In this document: positions 49,847 to 59,682 of the stretch, piece after piece | Numbering within the stretch: the stretch's first letter is position 1 | How the letters are laid out: every line of letters starts with the position of its first letter | Assembly (NCBI GenBank): GCA_033344815.1 | Contig: JAWPMR010000001.1 | Span: 3,892,136-3,956,135 of the forward strand | Direction: 5' to 3' | Length of the DNA: 64,000 bases | DNA from: Paracoccaceae bacterium | Lineage (GTDB): Bacteria > Pseudomonadota > Alphaproteobacteria > Rhodobacterales > Rhodobacteraceae | Notes under the pieces: generated by a model | Told to the model about the DNA's origin: nothing | What the model saw: only the letters and a program-made list of their open reading frames with translations | Databases searched by the model: none | Program-made: the position numbers and the translations under genes

Positions 49847-51187
49847 CTACAGTTCTGCGCCTGCTTTCATTTCTTGCCATTTGAGAAGCGCATATGCGCT
49901 GGGTTTCGTTAAGAATAATGGGGGGAGTCTGGTGGGGGCCGGCGCTGCAAGCGCCCTGTCAAGACGCTGGGATTTTGTCTGTGTGGCGAGTTCCGCCGCC
50001 AGCATTCCGGACAGCGTGCCGCGTGTTGTGCCTAGTCCATTCTGACAGCAAGCCGAATAAAGATCGCTTTCCAATTCTGTTACGACACTGACGTTATTAC
50101 GACTAAGACAAAGGCGCCCACCCCAGCGATATTGCATCTCCACGTCATGCAGCATTGGGAAGCGTGCTTGAAATGCGCGATCATGATCCCGTTTGACTGA
50201 CTGCATGCGATCTTCCGTGACCTCCATACTTGGCTCAAAGGTAAAGCGATTGCGCACGACAATGCGATCACCGTCAAGGCTGGAGATCCGGCGTACCGTC
50301 GTCCCCATGGGATCAGCCGGTGTTAACCCCCAAATCGACTGACCCCCGAGCCTTGCAGATTCATCTGCAGTAAGTGTCCGGGTCATTGATGCGTAGGTGA
50401 AGACATGCATCAATTGGTTTTTCAGATATCCGAAACTGTTGAGATGCCCGTTCACGGCGAGAATTACTTTTGCCGCCTTCACCGAACCGCTTGGTGTGCT
50501 TGCTGTCCAAGTGCCGTTCCGTTCCAATCGGATCACGGGGCTGTTCTCATAAATCTGCACCCGGTTTGACGACAATCCCTTGGCGACGCCACGCACATAG
50601 GCTGCAGGCTGAATCATGGCGGTTCCGGCCGTGAACAGTCCGCTGCAGTAATAGCTGGTGCCGGTCAGGGCCTTCATTTCGTCGCTGTTCAACAGCTCAT
50701 ACGGCTCACCCATGGCCGCGAGGTGTTTGGCGTACGCCCGGTTGTGCTTGTCGCCTTTTGCGGTTGCCGCGCCGTTTACTTTTCCGCTCTGACTGAAGAC
50801 CTGCTGTCCCAGCCCGAAATCGGACGCCATTTGCGCGGCAAAATCAATAGCGTAACGATTGTCTGAGGTGAGGGTCATATCATGGTCCACAGCGCCGCCA
50901 TAGTCGGAAGATGTCAAATCATGCGGCAGGTCGATCATGAACCCGGAGTTTCGCCCTGCTGGTCCGTCTGCGACGCGGCGTGCTTCCAATACGACGATGC
51001 GATCGGTCGGGCAGAGTTGCGAAAGGCGCCGCGCGGCAGCCAACCCGGCAAAGCCGGCACCAATCACCAACCAATCAGATTTGACATCTTGCGTGAGCGG
51101 ACAGGCAGGCTGTGGCGCATCCAATATATTGTTCCATGCAGCCGGACCAGGGTCCACGGGTAACTTGCTGACCTCAATCCGGCTCAT
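49847..51187 (-). CDS. FAD-dependent amine/imine oxidoreductase (DAO/PuuB-type)
   Basis: This flavoprotein of 446 residues has an N-terminal dinucleotide site (VIGAGFAGLAAARRL), the DAO-family GRNSGFMIDL stretch, and a C-terminal flavin-contacting region (YRWGGRLCLSRNN, NGLGTTRGTLSGMLAAEL). This layout is that of gamma-glutamylputrescine oxidase-like and D-amino-acid oxidase-like enzymes. They oxidise a secondary amine or amino acid to an imine, or act as demethylating oxidases. In this operon it could demethylate an N-methylproline or oxidise cis-4-hydroxy-D-proline to the cyclic imine used by the lyase. Only 1 base separates it from the methyltransferase stop. The substrate is inferred from context alone. 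Confidence 0.8.
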   Translation of the reverse strand: MSRIEVSKLPVDPGPAAWNNILDAPQPACPLTQDVKSDWLVIGAGFAGLAAARRLSQLCPTDRIVVLEARRVADGPAGRNSGFMIDLPHDLTSSDYGGAVDHDMTLTSDNRYAIDFAAQMASDFGLGQQVFSQSGKVNGAATAKGDKHNRAYAKHLAAMGEPYELLNSDEMKALTGTSYYCSGLFTAGTAMIQPAAYVRGVAKGLSSNRVQIYENSPVIRLERNGTWTASTPSGSVKAAKVILAVNGHLNSFGYLKNQLMHVFTYASMTRTLTADESARLGGQSIWGLTPADPMGTTVRRISSLDGDRIVVRNRFTFEPSMEVTEDRMQSVKRDHDRAFQARFPMLHDVEMQYRWGGRLCLSRNNVSVVTELESDLYSACCQNGLGTTRGTLSGMLAAELATQTKSQRLDRALAAPAPTRLPPLFLTKPSAYALLKWQEMKAGAEL

Positions 51188-51188
51188 A

Positions 51189-52739
51189 CTAGTGGTCCTG
51201 ATTCAACGCGTCTGCGGGGGGTATTTCACGTTCCCTGCGCGCAATATAGTCTAGCAGCGCCTCATCTACTGCTGGATCAAGTTTGGGTTCCTCATATTCA
51301 TTGAGCAGATCACGCGCCCTTGTGAGTGCACGCTTATTGATCTCCACAGCACCATCCGCCTCCCATTGCTCGATAGAATTGTTGTCAAACATTTCAGGCA
51401 TGAAAAACGCCTGTTGGAAGTTTTCCAAGGTATGTGGATGCCCAAGATAGTGCCCGCCAGGGCCAACGTCGCGCACGGCCTGCAACGCCTCTTCGAAATC
51501 GTTCCAATTGATACCTGAAACCATCCGGTGGCCCATGGCGCATTGCTCCGCGTCCACGATGAATTTCGCCATCGAACAGTGCATACCTGCTTCGTTCCAT
51601 CCAGCCGAGTGCCAAATGTAGTTTGCGCCCGACATCAGCACAGCCATCATCGTGCTGGCACTTTCATATCCCGCTTGTGCATCAAAGGTCTTGGCACCAC
51701 CCAACGTGTTCGAGGTCCGCCACGGAACGTCATAATACCGTGCCATCTGGCCAATCATCATGTTCATCAGGCTGATCTCGGGCGTGCCCGCCATCGGAGC
51801 ACCAGACTTCATTGAAACGGTGGAAAGGTAATGCCCATAGATTGCGGGTGTGCCCTTCTGGACGACTTGCGTGTAGGCCAAACCGCTCAGCGCTTCGGCG
51901 TTCAACTGCGCCACGGTGGGTGCCACACCAGCAGGTGTGTTGGCCCCCCCCAGGACAAAGGGTGAGCACAGCACAGGTTGATTGTATCTTGCGAAAGCAC
52001 GCATCGCGCCGAGCATGGTTTCATCCCAGACCAGAGGCGAGTTGCCATTGCAATTACCTGTCACAACCGGGTTGTTCATCATGAACTCCTGGCCAAACAG
52101 AATAGCGCACATCTCCATAACGTCCTCCGCGTTCTTGGGGCTGGTGGTCATGCCCATGAACGTCTTGTCCGAGTGCTTCATCGATGAATAGGTGATGCGT
52201 AAATGTCGTTGGCTGATCGGATGGTCGTAAGGTTCGACAATATGATGCGCGGACGAATGGATCGCAGGCAGCATATGGCTGAGTTTGTGGAAATTTGCGA
52301 GATCATCAAGCGTAGGGTTGCGACGTTTGTCATCGAGGTCGCGCAGATAGGGAGCCCCTGTCATCGGCACAAAGATCGAGTGGTCATTGCCAAAGGGCAG
52401 GTTATTTACCGGGTTACGCGCGTTATAAGTAAAGCTTGCCGGGATGGAGCGGATCAATTCGCGGATCAGGCCACGATCCAGATGCACGGTTTCACCACGC
52501 ACATCAGCGCCGGCACGTCTCCAGTCCGCGAGCGCTACAGGATCGCGAAAAACGACACCAACATCTTCGAGTATGGCAAGGGATGCGCCGTCAATCCGTG
52601 CGACTTGCTCTGCACTCATGGGCTCCACCAGAGGAATACCACGTTTCAGTGCGGGCAGCATATTGATGTCGCGTTTTTGACGCACTGCCTTGCGCGCACC
52701 GCGTCCACGCCGGGTTTTTCCTACGGCTTCAACGTTCAT
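51189..52739 (-). CDS. MttB-family (trimethylamine methyltransferase-like) protein, non-pyrrolysine
   Basis: This protein of about 516 residues belongs to the MttB superfamily, whose members move a methyl group from a quaternary amine to a corrinoid protein. Typical stretches include FMGMTTSPKNAEDVMEMCA, NPVVTGNCNGNSPLVWDETM and SGANYIWHSAGWNEAGM. No in-frame TAG occurs before the final stop, so it lacks the pyrrolysine of true MttB and belongs with the glycine-betaine/proline-betaine methyltransferases. The start is ATG 52739, which overlaps the aldehyde dehydrogenase stop as ATGA; the frame opens earlier. A basic N-terminal tail (KTRRGRGARKAVRQKR) precedes the fold. No corrinoid protein or reactivase gene is near, so the methyl acceptor is unclear. 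Confidence 0.85.
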   Translation of the reverse strand: MNVEAVGKTRRGRGARKAVRQKRDINMLPALKRGIPLVEPMSAEQVARIDGASLAILEDVGVVFRDPVALADWRRAGADVRGETVHLDRGLIRELIRSIPASFTYNARNPVNNLPFGNDHSIFVPMTGAPYLRDLDDKRRNPTLDDLANFHKLSHMLPAIHSSAHHIVEPYDHPISQRHLRITYSSMKHSDKTFMGMTTSPKNAEDVMEMCAILFGQEFMMNNPVVTGNCNGNSPLVWDETMLGAMRAFARYNQPVLCSPFVLGGANTPAGVAPTVAQLNAEALSGLAYTQVVQKGTPAIYGHYLSTVSMKSGAPMAGTPEISLMNMMIGQMARYYDVPWRTSNTLGGAKTFDAQAGYESASTMMAVLMSGANYIWHSAGWNEAGMHCSMAKFIVDAEQCAMGHRMVSGINWNDFEEALQAVRDVGPGGHYLGHPHTLENFQQAFFMPEMFDNNSIEQWEADGAVEINKRALTRARDLLNEYEEPKLDPAVDEALLDYIARREREIPPADALNQDH

Positions 52740-54214
52740 TCGACAGCGTCTCCTTCGGACGGATCGGTCAGATCGATCCAAATCGTTTTCAATTCTGTAA
52801 ATTGATCGTGGGCATGAATGCCATTGTCGCGCCCCCCAAAACCGGATTGTTTGTACCCCCCGAACGGTGTCGAAATATCACCTTCGCCATAGCAATTCAC
52901 CGTGACAGTGCCTGCTCTTATGTCGCGTGCGGCACGAATGGCGTTGCGGGTGTTGGCGGTGAACACGCTGGCTGAGAGCCCGTATTCGGTCTGATTGGCG
53001 ATCTCGATGGCTTCGTCATTTGATGCGGCGTCAATCACGCTAAGGACCGGTCCAAAAATTTCGTTCTTTGCTTTTGGATCATCCTTGGCGACATGATAGA
53101 TCACCGGCGACACAAACGGCCCGGTGCCTTTATCTTTCTTTTCCAGAAAACTGCGCACCTTTTCGCAATGCTCCGCGTCGATTAAGGCACCGATATGTAT
53201 GCCCGGATCTAGCGGATCCCCGGTTTGCCAATCCCGCAACCGCGCCTCGATCCGTTTCATCAGGGGTGCCTTGACATTTTTATGGACAATCAACCGCGAA
53301 GTGGCGGAACAATTCTGACCTGCGTTCCAGAACGCCGCATTGACCACATGTCCGGCAACGGAATCGAGGTTTTCCGCATCGTCAAAAACCACAGCAGGGT
53401 TCTTGCCACCGCATTCCAAAACCACCTTCTTGAGGTTGCTGTCTGCCGCATAGCGCAAGAAACGTTTGCCGGTTTCTGTTGAGCCCGTGAAGCTGACCAT
53501 ATCCACATCCATATGCAATCCGAGCGGTGCGCCCGTATCGGGGCCATCCCCTGGCAAGACTTGCAAAACGCCACGTGGTACGCCGGCTTCATGGGCCAAT
53601 TCGGCCACCCGTAACGCGGTCAATGATGTCTGTTCAGCCGGTTTGACGATCACCGAACACCCTGCCGCCAACGCGGGCCCAATTTTCCAGGCCATCATCA
53701 TCAGCGGAAAATTCCAAGGCAAAACGGCGGCCACGACACCAATGGGTTCGCGCACAATCATCGAGATCGCGTCATCCCCATTCGGGCCGGTTTGACCATA
53801 AATCTTGTCAGCGGCCTCTGCGTGCCATTTGATGCAGTGGATTGTTTCGGGAACATCAATGGTTTCGCAATCCAGAATTGGTTTGCCGCTGTCGAGGCTT
53901 TCCATCACGGCCAATTCGCGACGGTTGCGCGTGATCAGTTTGCACAAACGGATCAGAACATCTTTTCGCTCTGACGGATGCAGCTTTGACCAATGCCCTT
54001 GTTCAAAGGCTGCACGCGCTTTTTCCACTGCAAAGTCAACGTCTTCCGCATTGCATCCTGAGATATCAGCCAGATTTTCGCCAGTCGCAGGGTTAATTGC
54101 TGCAAAAACCTTGCCGCTTCCTGCGCGGTACTTGCCGTCAATGAAGGGCGTTTTGGGGAGGTCCAGGCTTTGGGCAATCGCCTGATATTCGGCGTGGGTC
54201 AGTAAATCGCTCAT
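52736..54214 (-). CDS. aldehyde dehydrogenase (PuuC/semialdehyde dehydrogenase type)
   Basis: This NAD(P)-dependent enzyme of 492 residues has the catalytic Cys302 (GQNCSATS), general-base Glu267 (LECGGKNP), Asn168 (PWNFPL), the cofactor motif FTGSTETGK and the ending TPFGGYKQSGFGGRDNG. The sequence resembles gamma-glutamyl-gamma-aminobutyraldehyde dehydrogenase and related 2-oxoglutarate-semialdehyde dehydrogenases. In the proposed pathway it would oxidise 2-oxoglutarate semialdehyde, the product of the neighbouring DapA-family deaminase, to 2-oxoglutarate. Both ends overlap neighbours by 4 bases (ATGA), indicating tight coupling. Substrate assignment is by context. Confidence 0.9.
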   Translation of the reverse strand: MSDLLTHAEYQAIAQSLDLPKTPFIDGKYRAGSGKVFAAINPATGENLADISGCNAEDVDFAVEKARAAFEQGHWSKLHPSERKDVLIRLCKLITRNRRELAVMESLDSGKPILDCETIDVPETIHCIKWHAEAADKIYGQTGPNGDDAISMIVREPIGVVAAVLPWNFPLMMMAWKIGPALAAGCSVIVKPAEQTSLTALRVAELAHEAGVPRGVLQVLPGDGPDTGAPLGLHMDVDMVSFTGSTETGKRFLRYAADSNLKKVVLECGGKNPAVVFDDAENLDSVAGHVVNAAFWNAGQNCSATSRLIVHKNVKAPLMKRIEARLRDWQTGDPLDPGIHIGALIDAEHCEKVRSFLEKKDKGTGPFVSPVIYHVAKDDPKAKNEIFGPVLSVIDAASNDEAIEIANQTEYGLSASVFTANTRNAIRAARDIRAGTVTVNCYGEGDISTPFGGYKQSGFGGRDNGIHAHDQFTELKTIWIDLTDPSEGDAVE

Positions 54215-55119
54215 ATCGCCTTTCCGGTGATCATTGAAATTGTGGTGTTCATGGTGCGAATGACCTCGGCCAATTGACGTTTGTCGTCTTTATTGAGAGG
54301 TTGCAGCGGTTTGCGCGGTGGGCCCGCGTCAATGCCGCGCAGGGTCAATCCATATTTGATGCATTGAACGAACTTGCCGCCCTGCTCCAGCACGCTCATC
54401 AGAGGCAGCATGGCCGACATGATGGCCCGACCCTTCGTGAAATCACCCTCCAAAGCGCAGGCCGTGTACAGGGCGATATGAGCTTCAGGCGCGAAATTGG
54501 ACCCTGCACAGACCCAAGACCGCGCGCCCCATGCGAAAAACTCAAGAGCCTGGTCATCCATGCCACAACTCAGCGCGATATGAGGGTAATCTCGCGCCAA
54601 CATGTGAACCCGATTGATGTCACCAGAACTTTCCTTGATCGCGCAGAAATTGGGAGAACGACCAAGTCGATCCAGTGTTTCCTCGTCCATATTGACTGAC
54701 ATGCGGCCGGGATAATTGTACAGCAGCACCGGAAGGTTCGCGGCGCGATCTATGGCCAAAGCATGCAACGCAATCTCACGACCCGTTGGATAGGCATAGG
54801 GCGGTGTCGCAATCAACAATGCGTCAGCACCGGCTGCTTTGGCTGCCTGCGCCAAACGAATACTGTCTTCTGTACGGATGGCTCCCGTGCCGACAACCAT
54901 TGGCACTCGACGGTTTATGAGATCAGCGCAGCGATTCATCATCCAGATACGCTCTTCTTCTGTCTGGGCGTAATATTCGCCTGTGGATCCAGCCACGATG
55001 ATCCCATGTACACCGCTGTCAATCAGGTGTTCGACGGTTTGCGCGAGAGCGGCCTCATTGCAGGAAAAATCCTCAAAATAGGGCGTGACGATGGGAGTAT
55101 AGATGCCCTCAAAGTGCAT
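54211..55119 (-). CDS. DapA-superfamily lyase/deaminase (dihydrodipicolinate synthase-like)
   Basis: This class I aldolase-fold protein of 302 residues has the Schiff-base Lys162 (CAIKESSGD), Tyr134 (LLYNYPGRMS) and the substrate loop GSTGE (44-48). Members include dihydrodipicolinate synthase, N-acetylneuraminate lyase and the 1-pyrroline-4-hydroxy-2-carboxylate deaminase of hydroxyproline breakdown. Given the enolase-family epimerase, flavin oxidase and semialdehyde dehydrogenase in the same operon, the last is the best fit: it would open the cyclic imine with loss of ammonia to give 2-oxoglutarate semialdehyde. The start overlaps the regulator gene by 11 bases. A biosynthetic DapA role is unlikely here because of the operon. 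Confidence 0.85.
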   Translation of the reverse strand: MHFEGIYTPIVTPYFEDFSCNEAALAQTVEHLIDSGVHGIIVAGSTGEYYAQTEEERIWMMNRCADLINRRVPMVVGTGAIRTEDSIRLAQAAKAAGADALLIATPPYAYPTGREIALHALAIDRAANLPVLLYNYPGRMSVNMDEETLDRLGRSPNFCAIKESSGDINRVHMLARDYPHIALSCGMDDQALEFFAWGARSWVCAGSNFAPEAHIALYTACALEGDFTKGRAIMSAMLPLMSVLEQGGKFVQCIKYGLTLRGIDAGPPRKPLQPLNKDDKRQLAEVIRTMNTTISMITGKAI

Positions 55120-55813
55120 GACGTCTGTCTTTCAGCGAGATCACATCCAAAGGAAGCGGATCCGGTCGGACGTATTTCTCTAGCTGGTCACGTGACAGAT
55201 CCCAGTGTTGAAGTGTCAAATCAGTTGCCAAGGTCAACTCGCGTCTTTCGATGGCCGAAATCATCGCATCATGCTGTTCAATCGCTTTGTTCACGCGAGT
55301 CTCATCTGCCGGAGACTGCGGTGCAAAAAAAGTTTGGCTGAGACGTGTGTGATCAACCAGCATGCGTTTGAGCCCGGCGAAGAGATATGGGTTCTGCGCC
55401 ATATTCCCGATCTGTTCGTGAAAGTCGTGATTGAGCAGGCCCGCGATTGCTGCGTCTCCGTTCTTGGCGGCCTTTGAGAATTCAAGTTGGATGTCTTTGA
55501 GTTTTAAAATTTGTCGCGCGGATCGGTTTTCTGCCGCTTGACGTGCGATAGAGCAATAAATCAGCGGCGCAGTCTGAAAAAACACGCGCAGTGTTCCAAA
55601 ATCCATGGATTCAACCTTCGCCCCGCGGTTCTCTTCGAGACGCACAAATCCACCTCCCGCCAAGCGGTGCAAAACTTCGCGCAGCGGCGTTCTGGAAATG
55701 CCGTATTCCTCGGCCAGACTTGCTTCATCGAGATCCGCGCCGGGCGGGATGGCTTGCGTCAGAATGCGAGCTCGCAGATCAGCCTCGCAAAAAGATTTTT
55801 TGTGTTTTGACAA
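55109..55813 (-). CDS. GntR-family (FCD subgroup) transcriptional regulator
   Basis: This protein of 234 residues has an N-terminal winged helix (ADLDEASLAEEYGISRTPLR, then EVLHRLAGGGFVRLEENRG) and an all-helical FCD-like ligand domain (HDFHEQIGNMAQNPYLFAGL). FCD regulators usually repress a catabolic operon until a metabolite binds. The frame opens at 55870, but TTG 55813, preceded by AGGAG with a 7-base spacing, gives the normal N-terminus. It is the first gene of an eight-gene operon and overlaps the second. A palindromic site upstream, listed separately, is of the kind such proteins bind, so autoregulation together with the operon is likely. Confidence 0.9.
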   Translation of the reverse strand: MSKHKKSFCEADLRARILTQAIPPGADLDEASLAEEYGISRTPLREVLHRLAGGGFVRLEENRGAKVESMDFGTLRVFFQTAPLIYCSIARQAAENRSARQILKLKDIQLEFSKAAKNGDAAIAGLLNHDFHEQIGNMAQNPYLFAGLKRMLVDHTRLSQTFFAPQSPADETRVNKAIEQHDAMISAIERRELTLATDLTLQHWDLSRDQLEKYVRPDPLPLDVISLKDRRHAL

Positions 55814-55830
55814 AATTTTTCTCCTATATG

Positions 55831-55844
55831 AATTGTATACAAAT
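55831..55844. promoter_or_regulatory. GntR-type operator TTGTATACAA
   Basis: A perfect 10-bp palindrome (55833-55842) lies about 20 bases before the proposed TTG start of the GntR gene, in an AT-rich promoter stretch. It fits the GTnTACnA-type core bound by FCD regulators. Binding here would block the operon promoter. Confidence 0.6.
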
Positions 55845-58168
55845 AAAATACAAATTGGGTCAACGCGCATTCTGCTTCGCCTGCAGTGGAAAAAAGCTCT
55901 TCAGAAGAAACAGCGACTTTCCAAGGATCGGTTGCCGGGTCTGGCGAGCAAAGGGCGGCCAAAGCTTAGGCGGTGAGTCTGTTAAGCACTGGACATGCAC
56001 AACGAAGGTCGAGCTCGCAAGGGTTCAAACACGTCCGGAGATGTGGTGCGTCGGCTGACGTGAAAGACAACAAAACAGCGCTTTGGTTATAATCCCTTGC
56101 CCGTTTGCAAGAACCCATCAGCGCGTCATCCCGTTTGCCTCTTGCCAACTTGGGATCGCTGGCGGACCCGGCCCTTGAGTCATCATCGTCACGGACAAAC
56201 ATTGGGTCCAGCACAGTCACCGACACGCTTCACGGTGTTTCCAATGCTGCTTTCCCGCAGCTCGCCTCCTGCACTACCGATCTGGATTTCTTTTCCGGCC
56301 CCGTCAAAGATTGGGTTATCCCCGCCAACTGCGTTGATCGCCACCGCTCAGCGTATTGTCACCGTCTCCCCTGTAGAGATTGTCATTGCCAGTGAATCGG
56401 AGAATGCAGTTATTTTCCGCTTGACCAAGTACGGCCACGTGGATTGCACGCGCCCAAGTTTGTCGTGAAAGTTGCCATGTTGGTTGGAGCATCTGCATTG
56501 ACATATCACTCCCGGGGAGTCTTGCGAGTCGCTCGTCATTGCTCGCGGCTGTGATGGTCCTTGCAAAAACGACATTGGTATTGGTCGATGTTTGGACGGA
56601 AAACGCGATATTGCGCCCGCCGTGATCATTTTCTTGCAAGCGATAACGAAACTACCGGTGTTTAACATCGCGACACCCCTGAGCGGTTGTATTTAAAAAT
56701 TTTTTTGGGCGGCGGGCAACCCAATGTCAACATTTGCAGACCGTTCAGTAACGCCGGCGTTGACGTCGATACTTCCACTGGAAAGGTATTTCTCGGTGAT
56801 GAAAGTCTGGTCGTTACCCGGCGTTAGACTGGTGTCAATCTGTTGACCGTGCAGAAAACCATAGCGACATTCCTAACCTTGATCGGATCAAACCGCACTT
56901 CTGTCCGGGCCGCTTGGCCGAAACCGGCGTCAAACAAGCTTCTGGCAAAACGGGATGCATTGCTCAGATGTCAAACTCGCCGACATCAACAAGGTAGATC
57001 CCCCAAGGCCTAGCCGGCGCAAATTGTTTCCTTCGGCAGCAAGAAAAGTGGCAACAACGTCAGTTACACTCTCTGGCTCGACCATTCACGGCTCGCTTTT
57101 GAAACTGACCAAAACAATGCCCCTGTTTGCTGTCCCGACGAAACTGGGTTGCGCTGTAAAGCCGCTTTCGATTGGAACTGCTCACAGGGGCATTGTTGGT
57201 CATCGAATAGCAAGTCGATCTCCAAATTAGTCTCAATACAGTAACTATCGATACCAGACGATTGATAACCACCGCGCTCACGTGGCCTACCCATGCCACG
57301 GACTTCCATTGATCGATTGCTGTGCAATGATGTGTTGAAGTTGCTTGAAACAAATTAAAGCCGAACCGATTTGCCCAAGCGCTAACGTATTCTTTGTCTT
57401 TTAGCGCCCAAATAGCAGCCGGCACTACGAGTTTTGGAGCGATCATGTCTGCGTTTCAACAGATACAATGTCAGCCGCGCTGAAGGTGCCTGGACTGGAA
57501 CTCGCTGCACAATCAGTTTCCTACCCGAGCGGTGCGGTGATGCGCATGACGCTGGTACTCGCGCCATCAACAAGGTGCCGCTTTGCGTGTTCATCGCAAT
57601 TGCATGAACGTATTAACTGCGGTCAAAAAAACCATTAATCAGGAAAGGCGTTGGAATTTAAGAGGGCATGACGTTCTCTGAAGAGAACCTGTGGCGAGTC
57701 GATCGAAACAAAAGTCAAAGGCTTTGCGGCTAGCTCTGAACCTCTCGTCAAACATCAAGCGAAAAAGACCCGGGGAAACCAGCTCCTTTTGGCTGCGCCG
57801 GATATGCATTGTCTCAACCGTCCGACGTCTTCAGATTAGTGTGACGCCGTTTCGAGGCACCCGAATAATCAAGTGGTTCATGAGGGTCTCAAGTCACCAC
57901 GCGCATTGCTGATGATCAGCGAGACGGCTCAGTATTCTTAACACATACTGGCAATTCTCGGGCTGCGATTTTCATTTGAAAGGAGTGAAATCCTCTCGCG
58001 ACAATAAAGGTCAGCGCAAAAGGATTTCGGTAACAATATGAGGGCCCCGATTTAGAGGATGACGGGCGCGAATGATTGCTTCCGCCACAAGGCTGCAGTC
58101 AGGTTTGTGTGACGAAGACGCCACGCTTCGCACCGCCAGCGAGTTTAGGAGGCCCCATAAGCCTTGGG
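55845..58168. other. 2.3-kb region of decayed DNA
   Basis: No intact gene is supported. Minus-strand frames between 56240 and 57450 contain scattered coding-like peptides interrupted by stops and frame changes, among them the RTX remnant listed next. The rest, from 57450 to 58168, shows nothing I recognise. Confidence 0.55.
56235..56400 (-). pseudogene. decayed RTX nonapeptide-repeat gene fragment
   Basis: On the minus strand, 56395 downward reads GNDNLYRGDGDNTLSGGD, which is two RTX nonapeptides, then runs to a stop. A shifted frame continues with GGDNPIFDGAGKEIQIG, another RTX-like unit. The upstream frame (to about 56650) is open but does not resemble a known domain. Stops and frameshifts mean it is not functional. 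It could be the wreck of a second RTX gene; the strand is opposite to the intact giant gene. Confidence 0.55.
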
Positions 58169-59464
58169 TCAGAGATTGGGGTACATCGGGAAACGAGCAC
58201 ACATCGCTTTGACGTCTGCTTTTACCTTAGCCTCCACGGCTGCATTGCCTTCTTCACCGTTTGCCGCAAGCCCGTCGACGACTTCGATGATCCAATCTGC
58301 GATCTGGCGGAATTCAGGCTCTCCGAACCCGCGCGTCGTGCCCGCAGGTGATCCCAGCCGAATTCCCGATGTAACCATTGGTTTTTCAGGATCAAACGGC
58401 ACGCCGTTCTTGTTGCAGGTAATGTGAGCGCGCCCCAAGGCCTTTTCGGTGGCATTCCCCTTAACGCCTTTGGGTCGCAGATCCACCAGCAGAACATGCG
58501 TATCCGTGCCATGCGTGATGGTGTCCAAACCGCCCTTGATCAGTTGATCGCTGAGGGCCTGAGCATTGAGGATGACCTGTTTGATGTAGTCTTTGAACCC
58601 TGGCTGCAGTGCTTCGCCGAAAGCCACGGCTTTGCCTGCGATGACATGCATCAGGGGGCCGCCTTGAATGCCCGGAAAAATGGCGGAATTGAATTTCTTG
58701 GCCAGCGCTTCGTCGTTGGTCAGGATCATACCGCCACGTGGTCCGCGTAATGTCTTATGGGTCGTGGTCGTTGCCACATGCGCGTGTGGAAAGGGGGAAG
58801 GGTGCTCACCAGCCGCAACAAGGCCGGCAAAATGCGCCATGTCGACATGCAGATAGGCCCCGACCATATCGGCAATTGCGCGCATTTTTGCAAAGTCGAT
58901 CTGGCGCGGGATGGCAGAACCACCCGCAATGATCATCTTGGGCTGATGCTCTTTCGCCAGAGCCTCGACCTGATCATAATCGAGCAGATTGTCTTCTTTG
59001 CGCACACCGTACTGAATGGCATTGAACCACTTACCGGACTGGTTGGGCTTTGCGCCGTGGGTTAGGTGGCCACCCGCATCCAGGGACATGCCCAGAATGG
59101 TATCGCCCGGCTGCAAAAGCGCCTGAAAGACACCTTGGTTTGCCTGTGACCCCGAATTGGGCTGCACGTTTGCAAACCCGCACTGAAACAGCTTGCACGC
59201 ACGCTCAATCGCCAGTTCTTCGGCCACATCGACAAATTGGCACCCACCATAATACCGACGCCCGGGATATCCTTCGGCGTATTTGTTGGTCATGATCGAC
59301 CCCTGCGCTTCGAGCACAGCGGCAGATACAATATTTTCAGATGCGATCAGTTCGATCTCGTCGCGCTGGCGCCCCAACTCATCGGTGATTGAGGCAAAAA
59401 TTTCAGGATCGCTTTCAGCCAGCGACTTGGTGAAAAAGCCGGGGGCACGGTGCGGGGCATTCAT
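58169..59464 (-). CDS. glyA: serine hydroxymethyltransferase
   Basis: This full-length GlyA of 431 residues is the PLP enzyme that interconverts serine and glycine with tetrahydrofolate and supplies one-carbon units. Visible marks are [10 protein letters not shown] near the start, [14 protein letters not shown], the substrate loop HLTHG, and the PLP lysine in [17 protein letters not shown] (Lys237). The C-terminal region [19 protein letters not shown] is also family-typical. ATG 59464 has GGGAG about 8 bases upstream; the earlier frame start at 59527 lacks one. It is a single gene, divergent from nadK. No riboswitch is evident upstream. Confidence 0.97.
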   Translation of the reverse strand: MNAPHRAPGFFTKSLAESDPEIFASITDELGRQRDEIELIASENIVSAAVLEAQGSIMTNKYAEGYPGRRYYGGCQFVDVAEELAIERACKLFQCGFANVQPNSGSQANQGVFQALLQPGDTILGMSLDAGGHLTHGAKPNQSGKWFNAIQYGVRKEDNLLDYDQVEALAKEHQPKMIIAGGSAIPRQIDFAKMRAIADMVGAYLHVDMAHFAGLVAAGEHPSPFPHAHVATTTTHKTLRGPRGGMILTNDEALAKKFNSAIFPGIQGGPLMHVIAGKAVAFGEALQPGFKDYIKQVILNAQALSDQLIKGGLDTITHGTDTHVLLVDLRPKGVKGNATEKALGRAHITCNKNGVPFDPEKPMVTSGIRLGSPAGTTRGFGEPEFRQIADWIIEVVDGLAANGEEGNAAVEAKVKADVKAMCARFPMYPNL

Positions 59465-59682
59465 GAGCGGTCTCCCTATCGAGTGAGCAAAGTTGCGAAT
59501 TCCTAACGGAAAGTAAGCCGCCCGCAAAGAGTGTAAAGCAACCTTTGATTTATTCTATGCGGCCTTGATACGGTGCCGCGTGATCCGGCGCAATCCAGCC
59601 GAAAGGTGGTATCGGTGCAAAGCTGGCCATGGCGAGCGATATGTGATTGTTTCGGATCATAAAGTCGCGGATCGGAATACAG

